DNA of 32,960 bases from Seminavis robusta (Eukaryota; Bacillariophyta; Bacillariophyceae; Naviculales; Naviculaceae), in the NCBI GenBank assembly GCA_903772945.1, contig CAICTM010001257.1, positions 1-32,960 on the forward strand, in the 5' to 3' direction. The translations under genes were made by a program, and so were the position numbers. A model generated the notes under the pieces. The model did not search any database, was not told the origin of the DNA, and was given only the letters and a program-made list of their open reading frames with translations. This document shows positions 8,314-18,279 of this stretch, one piece after another (the stretch's first letter is position 1; the number at the start of each line of letters is the position of its first letter).

Positions 8314-11172
8314 ATGGGGCCCTCGGAATCCACGCGAAAAGGCAGCGATGGCAGCAAAACCGGTCGCACGCAGTCCATTGTCATGGCCATTATTATGATC
8401 ATGTGCTGGAGACTATTTGTGGCAACAGAAACATTGGAATCCTTTCGGTATCCCGTTCAAATGTTGGATGGGTTTGTGAGCCGTTCGGTCGCGACGACCA
8501 CCTCGTACAGCGCCGTCTTGAACAGCATGATGATGAGTGGCGCAACGGCCAGTCGTTTCCGAGGGGATCCCGTTCGTACCTTCAATGGACGTCGGCGCTT
8601 TGATGGTGGATTCACCACGAGTGCAACCTCCTTTTTTCGTACCACGCTCGAAAAGATGGATAATGGCAACAGTCCTGCCAGTGATCTATCCACTTTTCTG
8701 CAGAGTCAACCTTTGTATAAAAAATGCCACAAGTGGGCTGTTGTTACCACAATATACAAACCTTCTGATGCTGTCAAAAGGGTGGGCAATGATCTCCATG
8801 ATTGGTGCATGGTTGTAGTAGCTGATACGAAGACACCTCAAGACTACATGGAAGCTGCAGGGTGGAGCTCTGGCGTGGGAGCAACAAGTACTGACATGAC
8901 AAGAAACGTTCAATTCATGTCCGTGTCAGCTCAAAGTGAGCTTGCCAGAATGATTCCATTTGTGAAACAGATGCCCTTTCAAAGCTTTGCACGCAAGAAC
9001 ATTGGCTATCTTTATGCCATTTGGATGGGGGCCACTACCATCTTTGACTTTGATGATGACAATCTGGTCAAGCTGGACAATGGGACAGCAACTGATGCAA
9101 TTTTGTCAGGAACACAACTAATGAAAGACTTTACCAATGAGACAAAGAGTTTAGTCATGGTCCGGCATGTCAGTATCGCCATGGATTTCAAAGACCGTGC
9201 TTTCAATCCCTTCCCCATGATGGGAGCCACCATGACAGATGCATGGCCTCGTGGACTGCCTTTGTCTCTGATTAACAGTAAGTCAGCCAGGGGACAACGT
9301 GGTCCGTTGATGCTCAAAGAAGTGCAGCAATCCAATGTTGCCATCATTCAGTCTGTCTGTGACAATGACCCAGATGTGGACGCTATCTTCCGGCTGAGTC
9401 GACCCTTGCCATTCAGCTTTCAAAGTTCCAAAACGGATGCCATGACAGTGGAGGTGCCATCCCAACTCTACAGCCCATACAATGCTCAAGCAACACTTCA
9501 CTTCCCCATTGCATTTTGGGGGTTGTACCTGCCCATGACAGTCAATGGACGGGTCAGTGATATCTGGAGGTCCTACATTGTGCAGAGACTCTTGAGGGAG
9601 CTGGACACACAAGCACATGTCTTGTACAGCCCACCCATGGTGACACAGTTCCGCAATGCTCATGACTATGTGGGTGATTTTGCTGCTGAGCAGCATCTGT
9701 ATCTGCGAACAGAAGCTTTTCTTGAGGTTCTTGATAACTGGAAGCCCAGCTCACAGGGAGACACTGATTCTTTGCAGGCTCGCATTGAAGATCTGTGGAT
9801 CCAGCTCTTTGAAAGGGAGTTCATTGAGCTAGAGGATGTCCATGCTGTTCAAGCATGGCTCACTGCTCTGGAGCAGGGTGGCTATGTTTTCCCAGCCGTC
9901 AAAGACCACAGCCTTGTCATTGATCCAAGCACTGGTGGAGTCAAGGACCGACAAGAGTGTGCTCGTAGAAAACTGGCCAATTGGGAAGAGCCCCAGCCAA
10001 CCTTTATGAATGGATCCAATTTTGGCTCTTTGACATTTGAACACGGCAGCAACATATCTGTGGCAAGGTTGCTTACAGAGTATGAAGTGGACAACCCCTT
10101 TCCCCACAGCATAGACCTCATTTGCCGAGCTGGTGCCCGGCATGGGCCATGGGAACTTGCAACAATGATTGAGAGTGTACAACTCTACTGGCCCAAATGT
10201 GCAGGGCGTGTCCTTGTTGTTCTTGACATTGGAGATGAAGAGTTTGCTCATGAGAACATCCCATCTTGGATTGATGTCATGTATTCAAAGTTTGACTATG
10301 GTATGCCGGGTCGACTTGGGAACCAACTCTTCAACATGTACTCTGATCAGCAAGGCCGTTCTGAGTATGTGTCAATAATTGACACAGATACAATATTGGT
10401 GACACCTGTTACACCAGATATAGTGTTCAACATGGAGAAAATTGATGAAGCTGGCAATGCCCCACCATACATCCTAACAGACACCACTTATCAGAAAGGA
10501 TTCTGGAGCAAGGGTGATTTCTGGATGTTTAAGGGGGACTCCAATGATTGGGTTTTCATGGTGACTTTGCCTCAAGTGTATCCACGAGCCATGTTCCCCC
10601 AATATAGGGCAGGGGTTGAAGCAATCCACAACAATGAGTTTGAAACCACTGATCTTTGGCAACACTTTCGGACAACAATGAGAGGTGGTTGGATGGCCAT
10701 GTCCCAGTTTTGTCTGTTAGGGAATTGGATGGTGCGTCATTGGACCGATGCTCCCTTTGATTTAAGGAATGAGACAGACATCCCACCAATGCGCTATGGG
10801 TGTCATATGCCATACCACCGTGGTCTTGATTTTCGTCCTGGGGGAAAAGGGGACCCTCCGTCATTCCAAAAAACAGGTCGGCGCCACATCTTCGATGGGC
10901 TTTGTGAGCTCTTCTGTCATGAAACACCTCGCAAAGCTGGGTCACCACCACCTGTAGGACTGGAAGATGGCAATTTACCAAAGATGCGAAATTGTGCCTC
11001 GCTTTGCCCCTTCGCACCACCCCAGCCAAAGGACATGTATTTCAAATATGAGCTGATTGTGTATGGAACACCAGAACAAAGGCTTCAGGTTGAGGCCAAC
11101 CATTTTCAACCTTTCAAAATGGCTCTAGGTTCTGTCTTCAAATCCAATGGTGCAACAACAAGCACCTACTGA
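8314..11172 (+). CDS. STELLO-like (DUF288) Golgi glycosyltransferase, copy A (952 aa)
   Basis: Architecture is that of a type II Golgi enzyme: short basic N-terminus, one membrane segment at about residues 21-37 (VMAIIMIMCWRLF), a Ser/Thr-rich stem, then lumenal domains. The first domain starts CHKWAVVTTIY (about 138) and includes WCMVVVADTKTP, FARKNIGYLYA and FDFDDDNL (about 245), the hallmark of the DUF288/STELLO family. A second glycosyltransferase-like domain begins VLVVLDIGDEEF (about 634) and has an IIDTDT motif (about 688-693), a candidate DxD metal/nucleotide-sugar site. In plants STELLO proteins sit in the Golgi and support cellulose synthase complex assembly; the acceptor in diatoms is unknown and a role in cell-wall or glycoprotein sugars is inference. 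Single exon with an AACCACC-ATG start context. It is convergent with its paralog at 12291-15131. Confidence 0.85.
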   Translation: MGPSESTRKGSDGSKTGRTQSIVMAIIMIMCWRLFVATETLESFRYPVQMLDGFVSRSVATTTSYSAVLNSMMMSGATASRFRGDPVRTFNGRRRFDGGFTTSATSFFRTTLEKMDNGNSPASDLSTFLQSQPLYKKCHKWAVVTTIYKPSDAVKRVGNDLHDWCMVVVADTKTPQDYMEAAGWSSGVGATSTDMTRNVQFMSVSAQSELARMIPFVKQMPFQSFARKNIGYLYAIWMGATTIFDFDDDNLVKLDNGTATDAILSGTQLMKDFTNETKSLVMVRHVSIAMDFKDRAFNPFPMMGATMTDAWPRGLPLSLINSKSARGQRGPLMLKEVQQSNVAIIQSVCDNDPDVDAIFRLSRPLPFSFQSSKTDAMTVEVPSQLYSPYNAQATLHFPIAFWGLYLPMTVNGRVSDIWRSYIVQRLLRELDTQAHVLYSPPMVTQFRNAHDYVGDFAAEQHLYLRTEAFLEVLDNWKPSSQGDTDSLQARIEDLWIQLFEREFIELEDVHAVQAWLTALEQGGYVFPAVKDHSLVIDPSTGGVKDRQECARRKLANWEEPQPTFMNGSNFGSLTFEHGSNISVARLLTEYEVDNPFPHSIDLICRAGARHGPWELATMIESVQLYWPKCAGRVLVVLDIGDEEFAHENIPSWIDVMYSKFDYGMPGRLGNQLFNMYSDQQGRSEYVSIIDTDTILVTPVTPDIVFNMEKIDEAGNAPPYILTDTTYQKGFWSKGDFWMFKGDSNDWVFMVTLPQVYPRAMFPQYRAGVEAIHNNEFETTDLWQHFRTTMRGGWMAMSQFCLLGNWMVRHWTDAPFDLRNETDIPPMRYGCHMPYHRGLDFRPGGKGDPPSFQKTGRRHIFDGLCELFCHETPRKAGSPPPVGLEDGNLPKMRNCASLCPFAPPQPKDMYFKYELIVYGTPEQRLQVEANHFQPFKMALGSVFKSNGATTSTY

Positions 11173-12290
11173 TAGCAATCAGCACTGGCGATGATAGCAG
11201 CAGTTTGATAAAAGTAATCAATTTTTCATAGGGTCTCATTTGGCTGCTCGTCGAACCAAGTTGGTCGAGCAGAGGTTGACTGGTCTCTCTACGATCACAA
11301 ATGGGTAGAAGAGAATCAGGCAATTAGTACCACTGATCTACTTTTGGATTGTTTGCTGTATCGAGTATTCTGTCCTTGTATTATTGCGTCATAGGGCTGG
11401 ATGCTCGCTGGATGGCGGAGAGGCCAACGAGAATCCGTAAGAGAAGAGAGATATGATTCGGATACCTCATGCGTGAATACAGGACGGCGACGCGGCGTTG
11501 TTCATGGCTGCGTGCCACCTTCCTCCAGCTGGCTGCTGACCTGTGATACAAGACTATCCAGCACGGTACCTTGCAGCACATTGCGATATTTGGCTCTTCC
11601 CAGGGGGGTCAACCTAAAAAATATCAGGAAAATGCTGGAGAGCGAATGGCTTCTGCTGTCCTCGAACCGCACCGTGAAAACAACGAGCGAACATTGTACG
11701 AATCTAGTAAAGGGTTACTTTGTGTAGCTACATAGAGCAGCTGATGGAGCTAGCCTTGCATTTGCCCACATGCAGATAATTTCTGCCCTCGCTTTTGAAT
11801 CCTCGACGGACCCCTGCTCCTTCGCCACAGCGCACAATTCGCTCCGCGCTGAGACCGCCGCGGTCGTCCTTGACCAGAAACCGTATCTCGTCTTCGGAAG
11901 GTTGCAGAAGTCATCATCCTCCAGCAAGAGAAACCAATGACAATGATCCCAGAACAAGGCAGTACACCGCGGAAACTGAGTCGCGACGTATCTTGCGGTA
12001 CGGTAGTAGTAAATCCTGAAGAAACTAGGAGGCAACAAACGAGCAGACTAAAACGTAAAGATCGAGTCTCTTTCAGTGCATCGCAGAGCATTCCCTACAG
12101 TCTTTGTGTCCGACAGGCTGAACCTTCCGACCTTGCCCCTTGTAAACTCAAACTTGACCGCGGATTCTAGAATGCAATGCTTTCTGTACATGTAGTCTCC
12201 TACGACAATCGACAAACGAAACCGATTCCTCGATCGCGAATGTCAACCAGCAAGTTGCCATAGCAGGATGGCTAGTTCAAGCACTTCCAA
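11173..12290. other. Spacer between the two convergent STELLO-like genes
   Basis: About 1.1 kb without a supported gene. All frames of 11715-12091 on the minus strand are open for some distance, but none shows a domain or a clear start. A hairpin lies just past copy A (11244-11272). The spacer does not itself look palindromic, so the inverted duplication is limited to the coding regions as far as can be seen. Confidence 0.5.
11244..11272 (+). other. Hairpin in the 3' region of STELLO-like copy A
   Basis: CTGCTCG (11244-11250) pairs with CGAGCAG (11266-11272), and the interior contains the short palindrome ACCAAGTTGGT. It lies 71 bp past the stop codon, so it could be a 3' UTR structure or processing signal; function is not established. 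Confidence 0.35.
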
Positions 12291-15131
12291 CTAAAGTTTG
12301 ACTGTACTGATTTGCTTGGCTCTTCTAAAGACAGAATCCAAAGCCCGTTTGAAGGGTTCAAAATGGTTTGCCTCAACTTGCAACCGCTGTTCTGGTGTTC
12401 CATAAACTTTTCGATCATACTTGAAATAAACATCCTTGTACTTTTTTGTTGGGTTTGGGCATTTTTCAGCACAGCTTTTCCATTTGGGTAGTCCTACAGC
12501 TGGTGGCGACCCAGCCTGATGAGGTGTTTCATGACAGAAGAGCTCGCAGAGGCCATCAAGCATAAGATTTCGACCTGTTCGCTGGAAACTGTCAGGATCC
12601 TTTTTCCCACCTGGACCAAAGCTTAGACCGCGGTAGTATGGTAGATGACATCCATAACGCATGGGTGGGATGTCGGTCTCATTCCTCAGGTCAAAAGGTG
12701 CATCAGTCCAATGCTTCACCATCCAATTCCCTAGCAGACAAAACTGGGACATGGACATCCACCCAGCCTTCCTAGTAGCCCGAAAGTGTTGCCAAAGATC
12801 AGTGGTTTCAAACTCATTGTTGTGGATTGCTTCAACCCCTGCCCTATATTGGGGGAACATTGCTCGAGGCCACAATGTAGGCAATGTCACCATAAAAGTC
12901 CAGTCATTGGAGTCTCCCTTAAACATCCACTGGTCACCTTTACTCCACATTCCCTTCTGATATGTGGTCTCTGCTAAGATGTATGGTGGGGCATTGCCAG
13001 CTTCATCAATCTTCTCCATGTTGAAAACAAGATCTGGTGTCACAGGTGTTATCAATGTTGTGTCTGTGTCGATAACTGCCACATACTCAGAACGGCCTTG
13101 CTGATCAGAGTACATGTTGAAGAGTTGAGTCCCTAGTCGTCCTGGCATACCAAAGTCAAACTTTGAATACATGACATCAATCCAAGATGGGATGTTCTCA
13201 TGAGCAAACTCTTCATCTCCAATGTCAAGAACAACAAGGACACGCCCTGCACATTTGGGCCAGTAGAGCTGTACACTCTCAATCATTGTTGCAAGTTCCC
13301 ATGGGCCCTTTGTGGCCGCTGCACGGACAACCAGGTCTACGCTGTGGGGAAAGGGGTTGTCCACTTCATACTCTGTGAGCAACCTTGCCACAGATATGTT
13401 GCTGCTGTGTTCAAATGTCAAGGCACCAAAATTGGATCCATTCATAAAGGTTGGGCGGGGTTCTTCCCAGTTGGCCAGTCTTCGGCGTGCACACTCTTGT
13501 CGGTCCTTGACTCCACCAGTGCTTGGATCAATGACGAGGCTGTGGTCTTTGACTGCTGGGAAAACATAACCACTCTGTTCCAGAGCTGCGACCCAGTCCT
13601 GTACAGCTTGCACATCCTCCACCTCAACAAATTGTCTTTCGTAGAGATGGATCCACAGATCTTCAATGCGAGCCTGCAAAGAATCAGTGCCTCCCTTGTC
13701 TGTGATGGGTTGCCAGTTATCAAGAACCTCGAGCAATGCTTCTGTTCGAAGATACAAATGCTGCTCAGCAGCCAAATCGCCCAAATTATCATGAGCATTA
13801 CGAGATGGACTTTCCACAATTGGTGGACTGTACAAGACATGTGCTTGTGTGTCCAGCTCCCTCAAGAGTCTCTGCACAATGTAGGACCTCCAGATATCAC
13901 TGACCCGTCCATTGACTGTCATAGGCAGGTACAACCCCCAAAAGGCAATGTGGAAGTGAAGAGTTGCTTGAGCATTGTATGGACTGTAGAGTTGGGATGG
14001 CACCTCCAATGTCATAGCTTTGGCTTTGGAACTTTCAAAGCTGAAAGGTTGTTGATGATTGAGTCTGAATATAGCATCCACATCTGGGTCATGGTCGCAG
14101 ACTGACTGTATGATAGCAACATTGGATTGCTGAACTTCCTTGAGCACTAATGGACCACGTTGTCCCCTGGCTGACTTACTGTTGATCAGAGACAGAGGCA
14201 TTCCCCGAGGCCAGGCATCTGCAATGGTGGCTCCCATCATGTGCAAGGGATTGAATGCTCGATCATTGAAATCCATGGCAATGCTGACATGCCGGACCAT
14301 GACTAAACTCTTTGTCTCATTGGTAAAGTCTGCCAATAATTCTGTACCCAATATGCCCCCCCCCTTGGTTGTTTTGTTATTTTCACCTCTGACGAGATTG
14401 TCATCATCAAAGTCAAAAATGGCAGTGGCCCCCATCCAAATTGCATAAAGATATCCAATATTTTTGCGGGCAAAACTCTGAAATGGCATCAGTTTCACAA
14501 AGGGGATCATCTTGCTGATCTCATTCTGAGCCGAAACAGACAAGAACTGGACTTTTCTTGTGGTGTCTTCACCGCCCTCGCCGGTGCTCCATCCAGCTTC
14601 TTGCATGTAATCATCAGGTGTCTTGGTATCCGCTACCACAACCATGCACCAATCATTAAGGTCATTTCCCACCAGCTTGACCGAATCAGAAGGATTGTAG
14701 ATTGTGGTAACAACAGCCCACTTGTGGCATTTTTGATATAATGGCTCCTCTTTCAGAGATGGAGGTGCATTTACCGGTAGCGAACCGTCGCTTTGTGAAC
14801 TGCCCTTTTTGCCAAACCGTCGGGTCTCAACATAGATTCGTACAGGATCTCCTCGGAATCGATTTGCTGTGGCACCACTGACTGATCCACCGAGGCCGGC
14901 TGTACCAAGTAAAGCGGCAGCATTGGAGTTTTGGATGTTGCCGTAAGAGTTGGTCGTCGCGTCAGAATCCACCATGCTGGCCATGCGGAAAGGTCCCAGT
15001 GCTTTTGAAGCGAGGAAAAGGCGCCAACACATGATCACGATGACAGCGACGGTCAAGTTACGCATGTAGCTTGGTCTACCACCCCCATAGCCACCGCGGC
15101 CTCCGTTCAAAGATTCCATAAGCATCATCAT
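12291..15131 (-). CDS. STELLO-like (DUF288) Golgi glycosyltransferase, copy B (946 aa)
   Basis: Paralog of copy A with the same order: membrane segment near the N-terminus (VAVIVIMCWRLFLA), Gly-rich cytoplasmic start, stem, DUF288 domain (CHKWAVVTTIY, FARKNIGYLYA, FDFDDDNL) and a second glycosyltransferase-like domain (VLVVLDIGDEEF, VIDTDT). The first true ATG is at 15131; the open frame extends two codons upstream to a TTG only. The cytoplasmic tail and stem differ clearly from copy A, whereas the lumenal parts are very similar at both protein and nucleotide level. The two copies may differ in Golgi position or partner while sharing catalytic function (inference). A run of C residues (14357-14364) lies in a copy-specific loop and keeps the frame. 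Confidence 0.85.
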   Translation of the reverse strand: MMMLMESLNGGRGGYGGGRPSYMRNLTVAVIVIMCWRLFLASKALGPFRMASMVDSDATTNSYGNIQNSNAAALLGTAGLGGSVSGATANRFRGDPVRIYVETRRFGKKGSSQSDGSLPVNAPPSLKEEPLYQKCHKWAVVTTIYNPSDSVKLVGNDLNDWCMVVVADTKTPDDYMQEAGWSTGEGGEDTTRKVQFLSVSAQNEISKMIPFVKLMPFQSFARKNIGYLYAIWMGATAIFDFDDDNLVRGENNKTTKGGGILGTELLADFTNETKSLVMVRHVSIAMDFNDRAFNPLHMMGATIADAWPRGMPLSLINSKSARGQRGPLVLKEVQQSNVAIIQSVCDHDPDVDAIFRLNHQQPFSFESSKAKAMTLEVPSQLYSPYNAQATLHFHIAFWGLYLPMTVNGRVSDIWRSYIVQRLLRELDTQAHVLYSPPIVESPSRNAHDNLGDLAAEQHLYLRTEALLEVLDNWQPITDKGGTDSLQARIEDLWIHLYERQFVEVEDVQAVQDWVAALEQSGYVFPAVKDHSLVIDPSTGGVKDRQECARRRLANWEEPRPTFMNGSNFGALTFEHSSNISVARLLTEYEVDNPFPHSVDLVVRAAATKGPWELATMIESVQLYWPKCAGRVLVVLDIGDEEFAHENIPSWIDVMYSKFDFGMPGRLGTQLFNMYSDQQGRSEYVAVIDTDTTLITPVTPDLVFNMEKIDEAGNAPPYILAETTYQKGMWSKGDQWMFKGDSNDWTFMVTLPTLWPRAMFPQYRAGVEAIHNNEFETTDLWQHFRATRKAGWMSMSQFCLLGNWMVKHWTDAPFDLRNETDIPPMRYGCHLPYYRGLSFGPGGKKDPDSFQRTGRNLMLDGLCELFCHETPHQAGSPPAVGLPKWKSCAEKCPNPTKKYKDVYFKYDRKVYGTPEQRLQVEANHFEPFKRALDSVFRRAKQISTVKL

Positions 15132-15915
15132 CTTCAATTTCTTTGTTGTTGTTCGATGTTTCGCAGGATGTGGTTGTCTCCAGATTGGCCGTTGGGGTCA
15201 TTTCGGGCACAAACTGGCTTAGTTTCTTTCTTGGGGGGAACGTGGAAAAGTCTCCACGATCCAGATTCCCCCTTGGCTCCTCAACAAGGTTCACGTTGAA
15301 GGCTCGTTGCAGACAACAGAAAACGAAGGGGATCTTTGGATTCTGAACGTAATCGCAGCGAATGGCTGATACCTCCCGGCCTGATACAGCGCACAACCAG
15401 AGCCGAGAAGGATTGCCTTGCAATTGCGAAGGGGACTGATGCATAAAGAAATCCAATGGGAAACAAAGTGATGCTTGCCAAGGATACATTTGGGGAATCT
15501 ACTACAAGTTCTACTCGTAGTACAAAAAGATACACTAATATATTTTGTTTTGAGAAACGGCGACACAAGCTCCCGCAGGTTCTAAACGTCATAAACAAAA
15601 GATATGCTGTTGTTTGAGAACCGTCGTGATCAAGTGCCGTAGCGAACTCTTGAGCCATCTTGGCTTGACTGGCATGATATCATTTTTCCGATACGGTACG
15701 CATGCATGGTTGTAGTTGGGGAAAGGGAAAACTTTGTAGTTCAAATAACCAGATCGCCTATCCTGGATGTCCTCGTAGACACATCAGGTCGCCGCCATTG
15801 TAGTTAAGCGCCCACAGACAGTTTGAGCAGCTGCAACAAAGTCCCAACTTGCACCAATCGTCTTTGGGAGGGACTGGCGGTTCGATGGGACGCTGCTCTC
15901 TGCTCGGGTCCACTA
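15132..15915. other. Upstream region of STELLO-like copy B, no supported gene
   Basis: Contains the presumed promoter of copy B. Several short frames overlap here on both strands with no domain or codon pattern that singles one out. Confidence 0.4.
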
Positions 15916-16236
15916 TTAGGCGGGTCTCGGAGAAAAGGCGTCTTTGCTCTTGTCGTCAAGGCACATCCCTTCTGTTGGCGAAAGGTCGAATGCTTGCATT
16001 GCAAGAGTACAAAATCTTTCTGGCTTGTACTTGGCGACCGTGTCTTGGATAAGCTTGTCGTAAGTTTTTCGATCTGTCTCGTAGGCGTCGAAATCGAATT
16101 TTTTGGAGGGGCTGAAGGGATTTGGATGTGACAGCTGATGCTGGACACCAAACAGCATGTCCGCAATGTAAAACATTGTCGAGTAGCCATGACCAGCAGC
16201 TAGGATTGGATTGGAAATTGTTCCAGAGTTATACAC
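15916..16236 (-). pseudogene. Possible gene remnant (106-residue frame)
   Basis: The frame reads like coding sequence (GHGYSTMFYIADMLF, then DFDAYETDRKTYDKLI and KYKPERFC) but has no recognised family. It overlaps, in another frame, the end of the RING remnant at 16200-16549 on the same strand. It may be the frame-shifted continuation of that gene or the end of a separate decayed gene. Confidence 0.3.
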
Positions 16237-16549
16237 ATTGAGATGATAAAATTACAGTGGTCTAAGCGACGGCGATTGGAAGGAGGGGGCTCCTCATCCG
16301 TCCGATCATTTCGATGGTGGTTGTTGTTTCGACAGTGAACAAGTAAATTGTCAATGAGACCTTTCAACGCAAAAGAGGGAGGCTTGCCTTGAATCTCCAC
16401 ACGGCAAGACGGGAACTTTTCAATGCTTTCCGGAAGACAGGATGTGCAAAAGGTGTGATGCTTCGCGGATGAGAAAATACGTCGTAACAGATGGGGCACG
16501 TGAGGTTGGCGTCCACTTCCAGAACAAAGGTTTCGGTGGAGAATCCCAT
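16200..16549 (-). pseudogene. RING-finger (E3 ubiquitin ligase type) pseudogene
   Basis: The first frame from ATG 16547-16549 reads into the first RING zinc ligands (LTCPICYDVFSHPRS). The rest of a RING is then found in the next frame: HHTFCTSCLPES, and after it FPSCR, followed by a plausible C-terminal tail. The two halves abut at about 16455-16465, so a frameshift or small deletion removed the usual Cys-Gly-His segment. The FPSCR segment, where CPxC is expected, suggests loss of a further zinc ligand. RING domains recruit E2 enzymes for ubiquitin transfer; this copy should not fold as one. A sequencing error would explain the frame change but not the missing ligand. Confidence 0.55.
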
Positions 16550-16601
16550 GGCTGATTAGGAGGATGCACAGCCACGAAGACGTCCTTCCATCAGAGAACA
16601 A

Positions 16602-18279
16602 GAGATCACCACCGCTGCTATTCTATTCGGTGTTACACAAAACATTTTCTGAGCCTTCGAAACACGAAACAGAAAACAATGACAGAAGCATGAGAAAAGA
16701 ATGCAGCAAGGCTGCCTAATTTTGGCTTCCGCCGACACAGGATGTGCATCACATGCTGGAGGAAGCACCGCAAAGAGCAACAGAGGCAGAAGGAAGGACA
16801 CGCCTAGCTAGACTGACAGAGGTTGTGATATAGAGTCTGAATGTGCTGCTAGTAAGGACACAGTACTAGAAGTCGCTGCAAATCCAATAGCATGTTCTGG
16901 GACACGGATCCAACTACGAAGCTGTGGCGTCCACGAGCTTCAAATGCGAGCGTAGCGTTTACCAGCTCCAATTTTCACCATCTGAGTGCCTACCGGTACC
17001 GGTATGAGCAAGGGTTCACTCCAACATGACCAACAGTACCGATGTCACTCCCAACGCGCAACCAATCAGACCACCAGCTGTCCACCGGCGCAGGACGCAG
17101 TCGAGGCCAAGCCGCCACACCATCGTTTGTCATTCGGTTTCGGTTTTGAACGGGGCGTTGACAACTGTACTGGCACTTTTGTGCCTTCAATAGCTCTGGA
17201 CGATAATTTGCTCCCCTAGCTAGCCTCGGCAAAGGGATCCCATACATAGGTGTATATCTACGCAACGTCCATGGCACCCGGTTCACCAGCTGCGGTGGCC
17301 CGTTCGTGTTTGATTTCAATAGTTTGAAGTGAGCAAATCGAGACACGGTGAGCTTAACGCGCCGTTCCATCATGTCGTCGATGTAAACACGTCAAAAGCA
17401 TGCGATTGGGTCGGTTTGTCGTTGTTGGTGTGCGGCAAGTTCCACCCCAGTCATTTTCCCCTCAGATGCGGCGCGATCATCATCCCATGCAAACTTGAGA
17501 TAATACAATCACTACCAGTGTCACCATTGCATTGACGTGCCGCTTCCAGATTGGTCAAATCCAGCAAGCCAAAGGCAGTACCTCTGTGACGGGAAGTGTG
17601 GGATCATACGGTACCACCCATTTCATTGACAATCTCAAACGCCACCAGCAAATGGGGTAACCCCCCCCAATCCCGCTGCAAGGTTCATATTCTGCGATCG
17701 AAGGGCACGCCACGCCATCGTCGGCGAAGAGCAGTTTGGCCTCGATTTTCTTGACCGCTGGATACTTCTTTTGCTCCGAGTAAAGGTAAATTGAGCTACG
17801 GTTGTACCGCGCTCCAATACATGGTACACAAATCAACCTTTCGCCGCATCTTTGCCGTCGAAAAAGGAGGAAGACATCGATCAAGGTTGCTTTGGAGAAC
17901 ATAGCTGCTGTGTTGCTGCCCGTGGACTATTTCCCTCTGCAGACCCCAAACCGCAGGGCCAAAGACAGCCCAATCAGGCACATGCTACCGGTACAGTACC
18001 AGGTACTACACGTATAAACGCAAAATACGATTTTCTTCAAAATACGCGTATATTGCCCAGCACTTTAGTTCAAATTGAATCGGCTCTTCTGAGAAGCGCC
18101 CAATATTTTACTATAGGATTTTTAGTACACCAGGTGCTGCAGAGACCAGCAGACACACTCAGATGGCAACAGCTTGGCAACAACGCTGACAACAACGCCA
18201 TGCTGGGAAGGATAACAGCAAGCACTGACTGCCACAACAGCGCTGTCGTTCTTGCTTCTTGGTTTCGGCACCATGGCGA
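16602..18279. other. Gene-poor region with possible coding remnants
   Basis: No intact gene is supported. On the minus strand at about 17530-17830, segments that look coding (YLYSEQKKYPAVKKIEAKL, LVAFEIVNEMGGTV and FGLLDLTNLEAARQ) occur in different frames around a run of eight C (17661-17668), consistent with a decayed gene of unknown identity. Short palindromes of the TACCGGTACCGGTA type are present at about 16990 and 17985. Confidence 0.4.

Noticed and set aside
11715..12091. Overlapping open frames on the minus strand between the STELLO-like genes, some with protein-like pieces (FLLLEDDDFCNLP)
   Set aside because: All three frames are partly open and none has both a credible start and a recognisable domain; GC-rich chance frames explain this.
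13200..14105. 301-residue plus-strand frame opposite STELLO-like copy B
   Set aside because: It is antisense to a well-supported conserved gene, and a similar shadow frame occurs opposite copy A.
15281..15658. 125-residue minus-strand frame upstream of STELLO-like copy B
   Set aside because: Overlaps other equally long frames, no domain and no conserved start context.
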